This document shows positions 24,319 to 36,744 of a stretch of DNA of 64,000 nucleotides, one piece after another. Each line of letters begins with the position of its first letter. Positions within the stretch are counted from its first letter, which is position 1. The notes under the pieces were generated by a model. The model was not told the origin of the DNA, ran no database searches, and saw nothing but the letters and a program-made list of their open reading frames with translations. The position numbers and the translations under genes are program-made. Source of the stretch: Luscinia megarhynchos (Eukaryota; Chordata; Aves; Passeriformes; Turdidae); contig CM067576.1 of assembly GCA_034336665.1 (NCBI GenBank), forward strand, positions 15,739,385 to 15,803,384, read 5' to 3'.

Positions 24319-26823
24319 ATGGAGGAGCGCTGCTGTGCTGCGCTGCTGCGGCTGCTGGTGCTGCAGGCGGCCTGGGCGCTGGCGGGCGGGCAGGTGCGCT
24401 ACTCGGTGCCGGAGGAAGCCAAGGCCGGCACGGTGGTGGGCCGTCTGGCGCAGGACCTGGGCCTGGAGGCGGGCGAGGCGGAGGCGCGGCGGCTGCGGCT
24501 GGTGGCGCAGGGCCGGCGGGCGAGCGTGGAGGTGAGCGGGGCGAGCGGCGCGCTGCTGGTGAGCTCGCGGCTCGACCGCGAGGAGCTGTGCGGCAAGAGC
24601 GCGCCGTGCGCGCTGCGCCTGGAGGTGCTGCTGGAGCGGCCGCTGCGCGTCTTCCATGTGCAGCTCGAGGTCACCGACATCAACGACAATGCCCCCGTCT
24701 TCCCCGCCGCCCGGAAAAACCTCAGCATCGCGGAATTCAACACCCTGCCTGGGTCTCGTTTCCCTCTGGAGGGCGCGTCGGATGCGGATATCGGAGCGAA
24801 CGCGCAGCTCTCCTACACACTCAGCCCCAGCGAACATTTCTCCCTGGATTTACAAAAAACCGAGGAGGACGGTGAGTCCTTATTCCTGGTGCTTAGGAAA
24901 TCTCTGGACCGCGAGACGATTCCCGTGCACCGGTTGGTGCTGACGGCGACTGACGGGGGCCGGCCGTCTCTGACAGGCACCATGGAGCTGGTGATCTCGG
25001 TGGTGGACGCAAACGACAACGCGCCCCAGTTCAACCAGTCGGTGTATAAAGTGCAGCTGCCGGAAAATTCAGAACGCGGCACCTTAGTTATCAGGCTGAA
25101 TGCCACGGATTTAGATGAAGGATCAAACAGTAATATCTCGTATACCCTAGAGACTCTCTTCCCTCAGGGTGCTAAAGACGTTTTCGGAATCGACAGAAGG
25201 AGCGGAGAGATTCGTCTCAGGAATGATTTAGACTTTGAGGATGTCAGTCTCTACCGGCTGCAAGTAGATGCTACAGATCAAGGAAACCCTTCGCTGTCGG
25301 GTCACTGCAAGGTGGTGTTGGAGGTGCTGGACGTGAACGACAACGCGCCGGAGGTGCGGGTGACGTCGCTGTCGGTGCCGGTGCCGGAGGACGCGTCGGT
25401 GGGGACGGTGGTGGCCCTGCTGAGCGTGTCGGACCGAGACTCGGGGGCGAACGGGCGCGTGCGCTGCTGGGTGTGGCCGGCGCTGCCGTTCGGGCTGGAG
25501 GCGACGTTCGCGGGCTCGTACTCGCTGGTGCTGCGCGAGGCGCTGGACCGGGAGCGGGTGTCGGAGTACGAGGTGGAGGTGCGTGCGGAGGACGGCGGGG
25601 CGCCGGCGCTGCGCGCCAGCCGCGGGCTGCGGCTGCCGGTGTCGGACGTGAACGACAACGCGCCCGCGTTCTCGCAGGCCGTGTACACGGTGCTGGCGCG
25701 GGAGAACAACGCGGCGGGCGCGGAGCTGGCGCGGCTGTGGGCGCGGGACCCGGACGAGGCGGGCAACGGGCGCGTCAGCTACTCGCTGTGGGAGGGCGGC
25801 GCGGGCGGCGGCGGGGCCGCGCCTGGGAGCGGCTGGCGTGCGGCGTCGAGCTACGTGGCGCTGGACGCGGAGAGCGGGCGCCTGTGGGCGCTGCAGCCCT
25901 TGGACTACGAGCAGCTGCAGGTGCTGCAGTTCGAGGTGCGCGCGGTGGACGCGGGGGAGCCGCCGCTCTGCGGCAACGCCACGGTGCAGCTCTTCGTGCT
26001 GGACGAGAACGACAACGCGCCGGCGCTGCTGCCGCCCGCGGGCTCGGCGGCGGAGGCGGGCGCCGTGGCGGCCGAGGCAGCGGCGGCGGCGGCGGCGGCA
26101 TCGGCGGCGGGGCCGGGCTCGGGCTCGGGCACGCTGTGGGCGTGGGCGGCGTGGGGGGCGCCGGCGGGCCAGGTGCTGGCCAAGATCCGCGCCGTGGACG
26201 CCGACTCGGGCTACAACGCGTGGCTGCGCTACGAGCTGCGGGAGCCGCGCGGCAAGGGCCCGTTCCGCGTGGGGCTCTACAGCGGCGAGGTGAGCACGGC
26301 GCGCCCGCTCGACGAGGCGGACGGCCCTCGCCACACGCTGCTCATCGTCGTGCGCGACCACGGCGAGCCGGCGCGCTCGGCCACGGCCACGCTCAGCGTC
26401 TCGCTGCTCGAGCCCGCCGAGGCGGCGCTGGCCGCGGCCGCGGGATCCTCGGCGGCGGCGTCAGGCTCGCGCTCGGCGGCGGCCGTGGAGCTCGGCGCCG
26501 CTGCGGCCAGCGCGGCCACCAACGTGTGGCTGGTGGTGGCCATCTGCGCCGTGTCCAGCCTCTTCCTGCTGGCGCTGGTGCTCTACGGGGCGTCGCGCTG
26601 GGCGCCGCGGGCGGCCGTGCTCTCGGCGCCCGGGCCCACGACGCTCGTGTGCGCCAGCGAAGTGGGCAGCTGGTCGTACTCGCAGCGCCACAGCCGCAGC
26701 CTGTGCGTGGCGGACGGCGCGGCCAAGAGCGACCTCATGGTTTTCAGCCCCAACTTCCCTCCGCCGCCGCCCGGCCCCGCGCCCAAGGACACGCAGCCGG
26801 AGCCCTCCGCTCTCCTCGACACG
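24319..26823 (+). CDS. PCDHA: Protocadherin alpha variable exon V4 (intact)
   Basis: 835 uninterrupted codons, the reference copy for this array. Signal peptide 1-24; EC1 about 25-128 with C91-X5-C97; EC2 129-237; EC3 238-345; EC4 346-450; EC5 451-569; EC6 about 570-698; membrane span about 735-757 (NVWLVVAICAVSSLFLLALV); tail 758-835 with GSWSYSQ and SDLMVFSPNFP. Ca2+-binding DxNDNAP motifs close EC1-EC5, with LDRE and DxD/DxDxG motifs between. N-glycosylation sequons include NAT at 261 and 553. No RGD is present in EC1, unlike many mammalian alpha isoforms. The unique parts are EC2 (HFSLDLQKTEEDGESLFLVL) and EC3 (LPENSERG..., FGIDRRSGEIRL). The donor ACG|GTCAGT after 26823 is phase 0; unspliced reading would stop at 26922. 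The start is chosen for the signal peptide; upstream in-frame codons are GC-rich leader. The protein should act at neuronal surfaces as a cis-dimer forming homophilic trans contacts. Confidence 0.93.
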
Positions 26824-29671
26824 GTCAGTGCCGCTGCCTTGCTTATCTCTTCCCCTCTCATCCTCTGCCTCTTTTCTCCTCTGCTCGTTCTCTCCCGCCC
26901 CCTGCCTAGTTCTTCCTTGTAACAAGGCTCCACCCTCGCAGTCTGAGGGCAGCGATTGTTTAAGGGTGTTAAAGGGATATTTCCATCTTCAGCCTTGTCC
27001 TCGCCTGATTTTGCAATTTCTATGATATGGACGCAGGAATAAGGTATCATGGCACTGCAGAGCACTCATCATCCTCAGGTGAGCGTTGCTGCGTTGGACA
27101 GAGTTGTATCCTATAATGAAATCACTGCCTGTTTTAGTGAGAGGTTACAGCTTTGCAGGCAACTTTCTTACTTCATTGCATGTAGTGTTTCCGTGTGAAC
27201 GTGGTGCAGGAATACAAAACACGTTGTGGTGGTATCAGTCCCCCAATCACTTTGATTATTGTGGAAAACTATCCTCTTTCATTTTCCTTGCAAGATATGT
27301 GACACAAACTTTCGATTGGCACTTCAAAATTTTGGCTGCCTCTGAAATCAACAGTTGTGCATTTAGGTTCTGTCATCAGACTCATTAAGAAAGTAGGAAA
27401 GGCAGCATGGGCTTTTACTGTTTCCTTGCATAATTTTTCCTTCTTTTACAAGAATGAAACTTTAGCATGTTTATTAAAATGATTGTGGCAGTGGCAGAGC
27501 AAGGCACAGATTTTTTTATTTTTATGTGTCCTTGAGGAAATGAAAGAGTTTCCCAGGGAAGGTGGGATTAATTGGGAAGGCCATGGGCCATGCCTTAAGA
27601 CAAAAATGGATGGTGATGTGATTGTCTAGAGAACTCACTAACGAAGGATATTTACGGTAAATGAACGATACCTAGAGAAATCTGTGAGGCAGGAGGTGCA
27701 CTCAGTGCTTCTGCCTGGGGTCCTTGCCAAGGCTCTGAGCTTCTGGAGTTGGAGGCTTTGTGGACCTTGGGATGCTGTGTGGTGTTGGTGGCCACAATTC
27801 CTTTGGGGTGGTGAAGATCTCCCTCTAGAGGAATTAATTTGTGCTGATACATCATTTCTGTACAAAATATGTTGATAAGAAGAAACGCAATGCTGAATAT
27901 TTGATGTAGTAGTTTGTAGTAGCTTGATGAACTACTTCCCCCTTATTTTGAGAAAGGCATATTGGGAGGGTAGAACTTCAGCTTGCTGGAGTTCCTGTGC
28001 AGGGATGCACACCTATAGCAGCTTCCTCATCCCTTGGTTTTGAGATGGTGGCTCCTTTCTCCTTGTCAATTGGGATTTACAAGAAGATGTGACGAGGAGG
28101 AGGAAGGTATAATCTGTGTGTGCCACATTTCTCCAACCTGAGCACTTGCAGTATCAGCTTCAGTAGAAATGGGATGTCCCTTTGTCATGCTCAACCCTGA
28201 TACCTGCACAACCACTGAAACATTCCAGAGCAGCCCAGCTCTGATATTATCGTAGAAATTCTCACTCACAATTGATATTGTGACTGCACTTGTGCTTCAG
28301 CATTTCGTGTGGTTCTCTCAAAACAAAATCAGTCTGGATCATGATCAGAGCTGTCACTCTGATCACAGAGTTTTATGCATCTCTCATGTGTAATTCTGTG
28401 GTGAGAACACACCAGTAACATTTGAGATTGCTGAAAAAGCATAGAACATTGAGGGGGAATTTTAGGGAGCCTGATAGAAATTCTGTGGTTTTGCATCCCT
28501 TCATAAGTTATTTGTACGAATTGTGAGGAAGGTGTGGATGGGCAAAGGCCTGGATCGTGCTCTGAGTGGGTTTTATTGCTGGGCCAAGCTGTGGTGGTGG
28601 GGCAGTTTGGCTGCTGCAGCTGCAATTCTCCGAGTGGCATGGAGTATTGCTTGGGCCCTCTGTCATGGGGAGGGTGACTTGGAGTGGAGAAGTTTCTTTT
28701 CTGAGGAAATGGAGATGCTGTGTAGCATAAGTGCTGTCATTGGGGAAGAAAGCTCCAGCTGCTCAGCTGGAGATTCATTTCCCAGAGCTTGGGATAGAGG
28801 ATTCCACTGGAAAACCTTGTGAAGACACCAGTCCCTTGAGGTTGTTTGCCTGGGATCCTCTTAGGTCCCTCTGAAGTCCTATGTGTCCTTGGTATTGTCC
28901 ATGCACTTCCCACCCGATGTGAGGTCATCTACAAAACACAACTTGGAGCACTTCCTTTTGAAAGTACAATGTTGGTGTAACAGGAGCATTTCCAAGTATC
29001 AGTCTTGCTTGCTCGGCCTTTTTGAAGCTCTCCTTGTTTACATTTCTGCTCTTGTCTTGGTAGGGAGTGGGAAAAGTTCTGTCCATAATCAAGAAATTGC
29101 CAGACTTGGCATTTTGATATGGTGGAATGGGATCTTCTAGTTTTCTTCTCTCCTTTTACCAAAAACTTCCATCTTTTAAAATTTTTTCTTCTTTTGCATT
29201 GGAAATGTGTTGTTAACCGTGGATGAAATGCAGATTGCTGAATTTTGGCAGCTGTCAGGTAGCAGAGTTTCCAGCTGTTGAACAGTATGAGGGATGGATT
29301 TTCCAGTCTTCTCTAATCTGTGGTTGGCATTGGCAGAATGTCCTTAGATTTGCAATGTCTCTCCAACCTCACATATAATAAAAGTGCATGAAGAAGCATT
29401 GTGCTCTGTTCAGTGATTTAGAGGCTTTTGCAGAGTGTGGGTCATTTGACCCCATTCATCTTCTCCAGAATTCTCTGATAACATTAAAAGAAAATACGCT
29501 TCAGAAACAATTATCTCCCTTTGAAAGTAAATCTTTTCTGAAGAAGGAGCCAGGGATGCTTGAGGTAAGTTGCTGTTACCTAAAGATGAGTCTGAAAGAC
29601 AGTTGTACCATTATATGTATGTCTTTGGTCATGGATTCTTCATTTTGGATTGACCAAATGTGCCTGGTTTT

Positions 29672-29733
29672 GGAGTTGGACTGGATGATCCTTATGGGTT
29701 CAAGCCTTCCTGTTTGAGAAGTTCTGTGATTCC
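29672..29733 (+). mobile_element. CR1 LINE 3' fragment (duplicate of 14831-14892)
   Basis: Same CR1-like tail (GGAGTTGGACTGGATGATCC ... TTCTGTGATTCC) at the equivalent position of unit II copy 2. Confidence 0.7.
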
Positions 29734-30786
29734 TTTACTGGATCAGCAGAGCACCACTGCCTCCTCTCATTTCTGTCTTCTTTGTCCCAACACAGTATGA
29801 GCAAATAACAGAAGCAGGGATGCAGGAGGGACCCTAAAACATTTCTCAGAGTGGATATGTTGGGAGTCGGGGGTGTGTTCCCAGAGCAAACGACACAGAT
29901 AAAATGACATTGTTGCCTTGACCCTGTGGATCAGGCTACACAGAGGCATTTCATGGGGACTAATGGCCTGGGGCTGGACATTCTCGCTGTGTGTTTCTGC
30001 CTGTGCTGGCCTGTGTGGAATATGAAGGCAGAAATTTCCATTCATCATGCAGGTGGCAAATGATGCCTGAAGAATAGTTCTTCATCGAGGTATATGAAGA
30101 GTGTTTGGAGCTGTGGTTGTTCTGTATTATTTCAGAGTTAAGGGAGGATTCGTGTGCTGGGCCGTGGTGTGTTTGAATCCCTGAAGAAAAGATTGCCGTG
30201 GATTGTCTGTGCTTAGTGAAGTCTGTTTGCACTAATGTGCAAGTACCAAGGGTTTTGGCCTGTGTTTCAGAGGGCTGTGAATTCTCTCCCTGGAGAAGAT
30301 GGTGCCTGAAGAGTGTGGTTTCCGTGCAGAAGGTGAGGTGAAAGAGTGCTCTGTCAGCCTGGCATAGGCTTGAGGTGAGCAGGAAGTTTGTTCCTTGAGT
30401 GGAGAGAATAAAGACGACAGGAGGGAAGAACGGGAACAGTTCCCCACGGCATGTTCGTGCTTCATGGGGACGGTGAGGTAATCATGTGGAACAATACATT
30501 GATTAATGAGACAAAGAAGAAGCAAAGAGACAAGACGAGAGGAGAGTGTGTGTGCGTTAGGACAGTGAAGAGAAGAAATGATTCCAGGAAGGATTCCAGA
30601 AAGGAAGGACGAGTTTCCTGGTATGCCACATATGCTCTCACTGTAGAAAGAAGGGAGGAAAGCAAGAAAGAAGGACATAAGAGGAGCGAGAGAAGGGAAA
30701 CACAGAAGATGCTATGAAGGAGCTAATTAAGAATGGAAGATGATAAAAGGAGAAAGAAAAAAACAGGAAAAAGATACGCAACGATC

Positions 30787-30795
30787 TTACCTGTA
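30787..30795 (-). promoter_or_regulatory. Minus-strand consensus splice donor upstream of V5
   Basis: CAG|GTAAGAT on the minus strand, about 520 bases upstream of the V5 ATG, identical to the site upstream of V3. Use is inference. Confidence 0.4.
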
Positions 30796-31090
30796 ATCGC
30801 TGGGTGAAGCTGGTTCTCAAGAGCCTCCTTTTAGATGAGAATATTCTGTGTTCCATCACTAATGCCAGGTAAGTCGAGTTCGTTGATACGGCTTGTTTGT
30901 TCTGCTGTCTGGACCCGGAGACTTCTGTCGAGTTACCAGAAGGCATAAAGGTGAGGGGAAAAAAGAAAAAAATCGAGAGTAGAATAAAATGAAAAACAAG
31001 CGCGGTTGGAAGAGAGAAAGCAACCGACATGGCCATGCCGGAGCGGAAACAGAGGCGATGTGGCGGAGCGTGCGAGGCGGCGGAGCAGCG

Positions 31091-31110
31091 CACGGTGTCG
31101 CTGCAGGCTC
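31091..31110 (+). promoter_or_regulatory. Candidate Pcdh promoter CSE, V5
   Basis: Same 20-base CGCT-core element, 200-219 bases before the V5 ATG. Confidence 0.4.
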
Positions 31111-31309
31111 AGGAACGGCGTGTGGGCGGCTCCGCCCCGGTGCGGCGGAGAGCCCGGCTGTGAGCGCGGGGGGGCGGCGCGGGCCGGGCAGCAGAGCCGC
31201 TGCTCAGCTCCGGGCGGCGGCGGGGAGCCGTGCGGGGAGCCGTGCGGGGCCCGGGCCGGGGCCGGCAGGCACAGGCAGAGCGGCGGAGGCGAGAGCAGCG
31301 GCGGCAGGG

Positions 31310-33814
31310 ATGGAGGAGCGCTGCTGTGCTGCGCTGCTGCGGCTGCTGGTGCTGCAGGCGGCCTGGGCGCTGGCGGGCGGGCAGGTGCGCTACTCGGTGC
31401 CGGAGGAAGCCAAGGCCGGCACGGTGGTGGGCCGTCTGGCGCAGGACCTGGGCCTGGAGGCGGGCGAGGCGGAGGCGCGGCGGCTGCGGCTGGTGGCGCA
31501 GGGCCGGCGGGCGAGCGTGGAGGTGAGCGGGGCGAGCGGCGCGCTGCTGGTGAGCTCGCGGCTCGACCGCGAGGAGCTGTGCGGCAAGAGCGCGCCGTGC
31601 GCGCTGCGCCTGGAGGTGCTGCTGGAGCGGCCGCTGCGCGTCTTCCATGTGCAGCTCGAGGTCACCGACATCAACGACAATGCCCCCGTCTTCCCCGCCG
31701 CCCGCAAAAACCTCAGCATCGCGGAATTGACCACTCAGCCGGGGTTTCGTTTCCCGCTGGAGGGCGCGTCGGATGCGGATATCGGAGCGAACGCGCAGCT
31801 CTCCTACACACTCAGCTCCAGCGAGCATTTTACACTCGACGTTAAATCGTCTGATGAAAACAGGAAGTCTCTATTTCTGGTACTTACGAAATCTCTGGAC
31901 CGTGAGACGATTCCCGTGCACCGGTTGGTGCTGACAGCGAGTGACGGGGGCCGGCCGTCTCTGACGGGCACCATGGAGCTGGTGATCTCGGTGCTGGATG
32001 CGAACGACAACGCGCCCCAGTTCAACCAGTCGGTGTATAAAGTGCAGCTGCCGGAAAATGCTACCGTGGGGACGCTTGTGGCGCAAGTGAATGCAACGGA
32101 TGCGGACGAAGGAAGCAATAAGGAGTTTTCATACAGCATCTTGAGTTCGATTCCTATCGGTAACAAAGAACTCTTTATCATTGACACCAAGACTGGCGGG
32201 ATCAGGCTGACGGGTCCTTTGGACTTCGAAGACGTTCGTTTACATGAATTACAAATCGAAGCGACAGATAAAGGGACACCCCCACTCTCGGGTCACTGCA
32301 GCTTGGAACTGGAGGTGCTGGACGTGAACGACAACGCGCCGGAGGTGCGGGTGACGTCGCTGTCGGTGCCGGTGCCGGAGGACGCGTCGGTGGGGACGGT
32401 GGTGGCCCTGCTGAGCGTGTCGGACCGAGACTCGGGGGCGAACGGGCGCGTGCGCTGCTGGGTGTGGCCGGCGCTGCCGTTCGGGCTGGAGGCGACGTTC
32501 GCGGGCTCGTACTCGCTGGTGCTGCGCGAGGCGCTGGACCGGGAGCGGGTGTCGGAGTACGAGGTGGAGGTGCGTGCGGAGGACGGCGGGGCGCCGGCGC
32601 TGCGCGCCAGCCGCGGGCTGCGGCTGCCGGTGTCGGACGTGAACGACAACGCGCCCGCGTTCTCGCAGGCCGTGTACACGGTGCTGGCGCGGGAGAACAA
32701 CGCGGCGGGCGCGGAGCTGGCGCGGCTGTGGGCGCGGGACCCGGACGAGGCGGGCAACGGGCGCGTCAGCTACTCGCTGTGGGAGGGCGGCGCGGGCGGC
32801 GGCGGGGCCGCGCCTGGGAGCGGCTGGCGTGCGGCGTCGAGCTACGTGGCGCTGGACGCGGAGAGCGGGCGCCTGTGGGCGCTGCAGCCCTTGGACTACG
32901 AGCAGCTGCAGGTGCTGCAGTTCGAGGTGCGCGCGGTGGACGCGGGAGAGCCGCCGCTCTGCGGCAACGCCACGGTGCAGCTCTTCGTGCTGGACGAGAA
33001 CGACAACGCGCCGGCGCTGCTGCCGCCCGCGGGCTCGGCGGCGGAGGCGGGCGCCGTGGCGGCCGAGGCAGCGGCGGCGGCGGCGGCGGCATCGGCGGCG
33101 GGGCCGGGCTCGGGCTCGGGCACGCTGTGGGCGTGGGCGGCGTGGGGGGCGCCGGCGGGCCAGGTGCTGGCCAAGATCCGCGCCGTGGACGCCGACTCGG
33201 GCTACAACGCGTGGCTGCGCTACGAGCTGCGGGAGCCGCGCGGCAAGGGCCCGTTCCGCGTGGGGCTCTACAGCGGCGAGGTGAGCACGGCGCGCCCGCT
33301 CGACGAGGCGGACGGCCCTCGCCACACGCTGCTCATCGTCGTGCGCGACCACGGCGAGCCGGCGCGCTCGGCCACGGCCACGCTCAGCGTCTCGCTGCTC
33401 GAGCCCGCCGAGGCGGCGCTGGCCGCGGCCGCGGGATCCTCGGCGGCGGCGTCAGGCTCGCGCTCGGCGGCGGCCGTGGAGCTCGGCGCCGCTGCGGCCA
33501 GCGCGGCCACCAACGTGTGGCTGGTGGTGGCCATCTGCGCCGTGTCCAGCCTCTTCCTGCTGGCGCTGGTGCTCTACGGGGCGTCGCGCTGGGCGCCGCG
33601 GGCGGCCGTGCTCTCGGCGCCCGGGCCCACGACGCTCGTGTGCGCCAGCGAAGTGGGCAGCTGGTCGTACTCGCAGCGCCACAGCCGCAGCCTGTGCGTG
33701 GCGGACGGCGCGGCCAAGAGCGACCTCATGGTTTTCAGCCCCAACTTCCCTCCGCCGCCGCCCGGCCCCGCGCCCAAGGACACGCAGCCGGAGCCCTCCG
33801 CTCTCCTCGACACG
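31310..33814 (+). CDS. PCDHA: Protocadherin alpha variable exon V5 (intact)
   Basis: 835 open codons with the same architecture as V4: signal peptide, EC1-EC6, membrane span VAICAVSS and the alpha-type tail. EC1 and everything from EC4 on are the same as V4 or nearly so; EC6 ends LLEPAEAAL as in V4. It differs in EC2 (ELTTQPGFRFPLEG, HFTLDVKSSDENRKSLFLVL) and EC3 (LPENATVGTLVAQVNATDADEG, FIIDTKTGGIRL), where it is closest to V3, its partner in the block duplication. The donor ACG|GTCAGT after 33814 is phase 0; unspliced reading stops at 33877. The frame is also open upstream to 30989, but this is GC-rich leader, and the ATG at 31310 is preferred because the signal peptide follows it. Confidence 0.93.
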
Positions 33815-36744
33815 GTCAGTGCTCCTCCCTTTCTCGCTCCCTCACCCCTCTCCTCGGCAGTTGCTGTTTGGTGTTGAGCTCCGCCCCTGCGGCATTAGGG
33901 TTGTCCGTGTTTCACGTCCTTGCGCCGCGTGACTGCTGGTTACATTATCCCTCTTCTTCATGGTCTGTAATGTGTTACATCGCAGCTGGTTGTTTTTAAT
34001 GCCCCTGTGGTCTTCTGTCTTCCTCTTACCGTGTTAAATAGGGGAGCTCTACAAAATTCTTTCTTTTTTTTTTCTCTCTGAATAAAGTTGAATTAAATAC
34101 TTATTTGTATTGTAGCATCTCGGGAGTCTTGCCTTTCCGATGGCACTGAGAAATGATGTTCATATATATGTCCCTTTTTTCTCTATTTTTCTTTTAGAAC
34201 CTTCATTGGCTGTTTAAGAATCTGTCAGTGTGTCTTGAAGCCATATTTTTTCTTGTTTACTCACCTTTGTAGTCCTCTGCATTGAAAATATTTTGTCATT
34301 TTCCTACCTGGGTGTTCATAGTCATCAACTCTTTCTGCAGTTCTCTTCAGCAGACCTGTATTTGAACTCTGCTCCACAGGTTGATATGCCTTGTAACCTT
34401 TGATACCTCATTCTCCGTGAGTTTCTGAGATCTCCTCATGAGTTATTAAATGGAACAATTCTTGATAAAGATCTCTTCCACTCTATAGTGTTTACCTTAT
34501 CTTGCTGGTGTTATGAGATCTCGTTTTCTTTCATCTGTGGAGTTAATCACAACTCTGAGTGCCTCTTTCAGTCTTTCATTTTTGAATGGATTATCTTTAC
34601 TTGCCCACATTTACCTGTTTTACAGGTGAGGCAGTTCTAACGAATTTCTTCTTTTGACTGCTGTCAGTTGCTGGTTTCCAGTCTTCTCTTACTCAGAATT
34701 CTACCCTCCTTTTTGATTCGCCTCTGAAACAGAAATCTATATATAAACTTTTTGCCTCTTCACCGTGCATGGCACGTATTAGTTTGTGAAGTACTAAAGA
34801 ATTTCATGGACATGAAATAGACAGATGCCCTTCACGTTTTCCCCTTGTAAGTATTATTAAAATGCAGTTTCTAATGTAAGGTTCTTAATTGCAGAAGAAC
34901 ATGAACAGAAATAGATGTCAAAATGTGCAGCTGTAGTGCTAGTCCGAGCAAGACATATTGATAGAGGACTGGTTTTTGTTGGATTAACGTATTTGTAGAA
35001 GCAGCTCAGTTGGGTTTCTGACTTGGATAGTCCCATGTACCCAGCAGTCGTAGGCATTGTATTTGTAGGATATTGTGGGGTTTAAACATTATCTTATTCT
35101 TACTTGTGCTTACTTAATTTTTTTTTCCTTTCCCTAAGAATACTTTTTTAAATAAACTGATTTTTTTTGTCGCATTGTGTGCTTGCCTTATGATGATCAT
35201 GTGAATACAAAGATGGATGAGGCTGGAAAGTCCCGATTTCCACACGGAGTGACTTAGCTTGACTTTATCAGGAGATGTGTTGGCAACTGTGAGTGAAAGC
35301 CATGCTGCCAAACAGTGCCTTTTTATTTCAGAATCTGTGCCCCTTGCCATTATCGTGGTTCACTGTCTTTGTAGTTTCTTGAGGTCAGTTTTACTTCGAG
35401 AGAAAGCTGTGAAGCTTCAGGTTTCATTTGTTTCTGCTTTCATAGAAATGGGTACAGAAATGCTGGCAATACAGAGGAGATTGGAGAGGATGGCAAAAAA
35501 CCTGTTTGTGTTTTCAGTCCTGCTTCCCTGAAATTTTGAACAGTGATCCTTCAACACAGGCCTGACAATGGCGACCTAGAAAAAATCAAGACAACAGTTA
35601 GAATAGCAACAGCTGTAATTAAAAATATGTACTGAGGGACGTACATGGATATTTTTAGCATTTTGTATGTTCCTTTTTGTTGTTGTTTTTTTTACCTCTG
35701 GGTGCATGCTCATTCTTCCTGTGATAGAACCAGCAACTCACTAACCTGTGAAACTACTTGTTTTATGTCACTGCCTGGCCTATGTAGCAGGGCAGCAGAA
35801 AGTGCTGTAGTTGAGTAGAGAAGAGGCTTTGCTGTATTTATGTCAGTAGATGAGGTGGGAGCCTGGGAAGATGTTATGAGATGAGCTGTGCCTTGCCAGA
35901 GCAGTGGTGCAAGCCTTTTGTCTTGTCTTCAGTTGTGTCATGGTTGTATGATTCTGCTGTGTCCTGCAGCAGCTCATCTCCATCAGTACTGGGCACATTG
36001 TTTTGCCATACTGTGAGTTTCTACCTGCCTAAAAATGAGAACCAAGACCATGATCTTCATTGTGCAGCTACACTTGGGGGATAAAACTTACAGAAAATAT
36101 TTTAATGATGCATAAAGATGAGAGAGTTCGGGTTCTCTGAACTATTTCACCCTCTTTAAGAGAACTTCTGCTCTGTTATGTTTAGAGCATGGAGGTAGGG
36201 AGTCGCTGACAGAGTAGAAAGTCTTTGGAATTGGTATGTGCTGATGCTTTATCAGTTGGAAATACATTTCAGAAGGCAAAACAACTCTGCTATGGACAGA
36301 CACAGGTACTCTTTGTAATATGATGGATTTATTGTATTATTTACTCTATAAAAAACCAAGGAGACTGCGTGGAATTGCTCGGCTACATCCCTGTCACAAA
36401 GCCATGAAAAGGTAAGCAACTTTTGTCCGTTTCTAGCATTCCTGGACTAGACCAATTACATTACATGTGAATGTATGTCTTCTGAATACCTGGGTACTTT
36501 CTATGGATAGAAGATCAAGAATACAATCTTCTTCTGTAAAGGAAACAGCTGAAATACCTTCCAGAAGAAAACATAAATGAGAAAATTGAATTATGCCTCC
36601 TCAGGCAGAAGAGAAGATGAAGTCCGGAGACCAGAAGTGGAGTAGGGTTTATGCAGTGAAGATATTCCTAGATATGACTCCTCGGTAAATATGGGCATTC
36701 AATTACATGTACATTTTGGTAAGTGTACTTTTTAATTAAAGTGC
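33815..36744. other. Single-copy spacer V5 to V6
   Basis: AT-richer DNA without similarity to units I or II that I can see, except perhaps the first ~60 bases after the V5 donor. CpG is scarce. Only short ORFs occur (up to 90 codons), none with a recognisable domain. I see no RNA gene or clear transposon. The tandem amplification therefore stops at V5 on this side. Confidence 0.6.

Larger units (their letters stand above)
26824..31050. repeat. Intergenic tandem unit II, copy 2 (V4 to V5)
   Basis: Nearly identical to 11973-16200, including the CR1 tail (29672-29733), the polypurine stretch (about 30500-30770) and the promoter-side text. Differences are single substitutions and small indels. 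This is the youngest-looking duplication in the window. No gene recognised. Confidence 0.9.
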
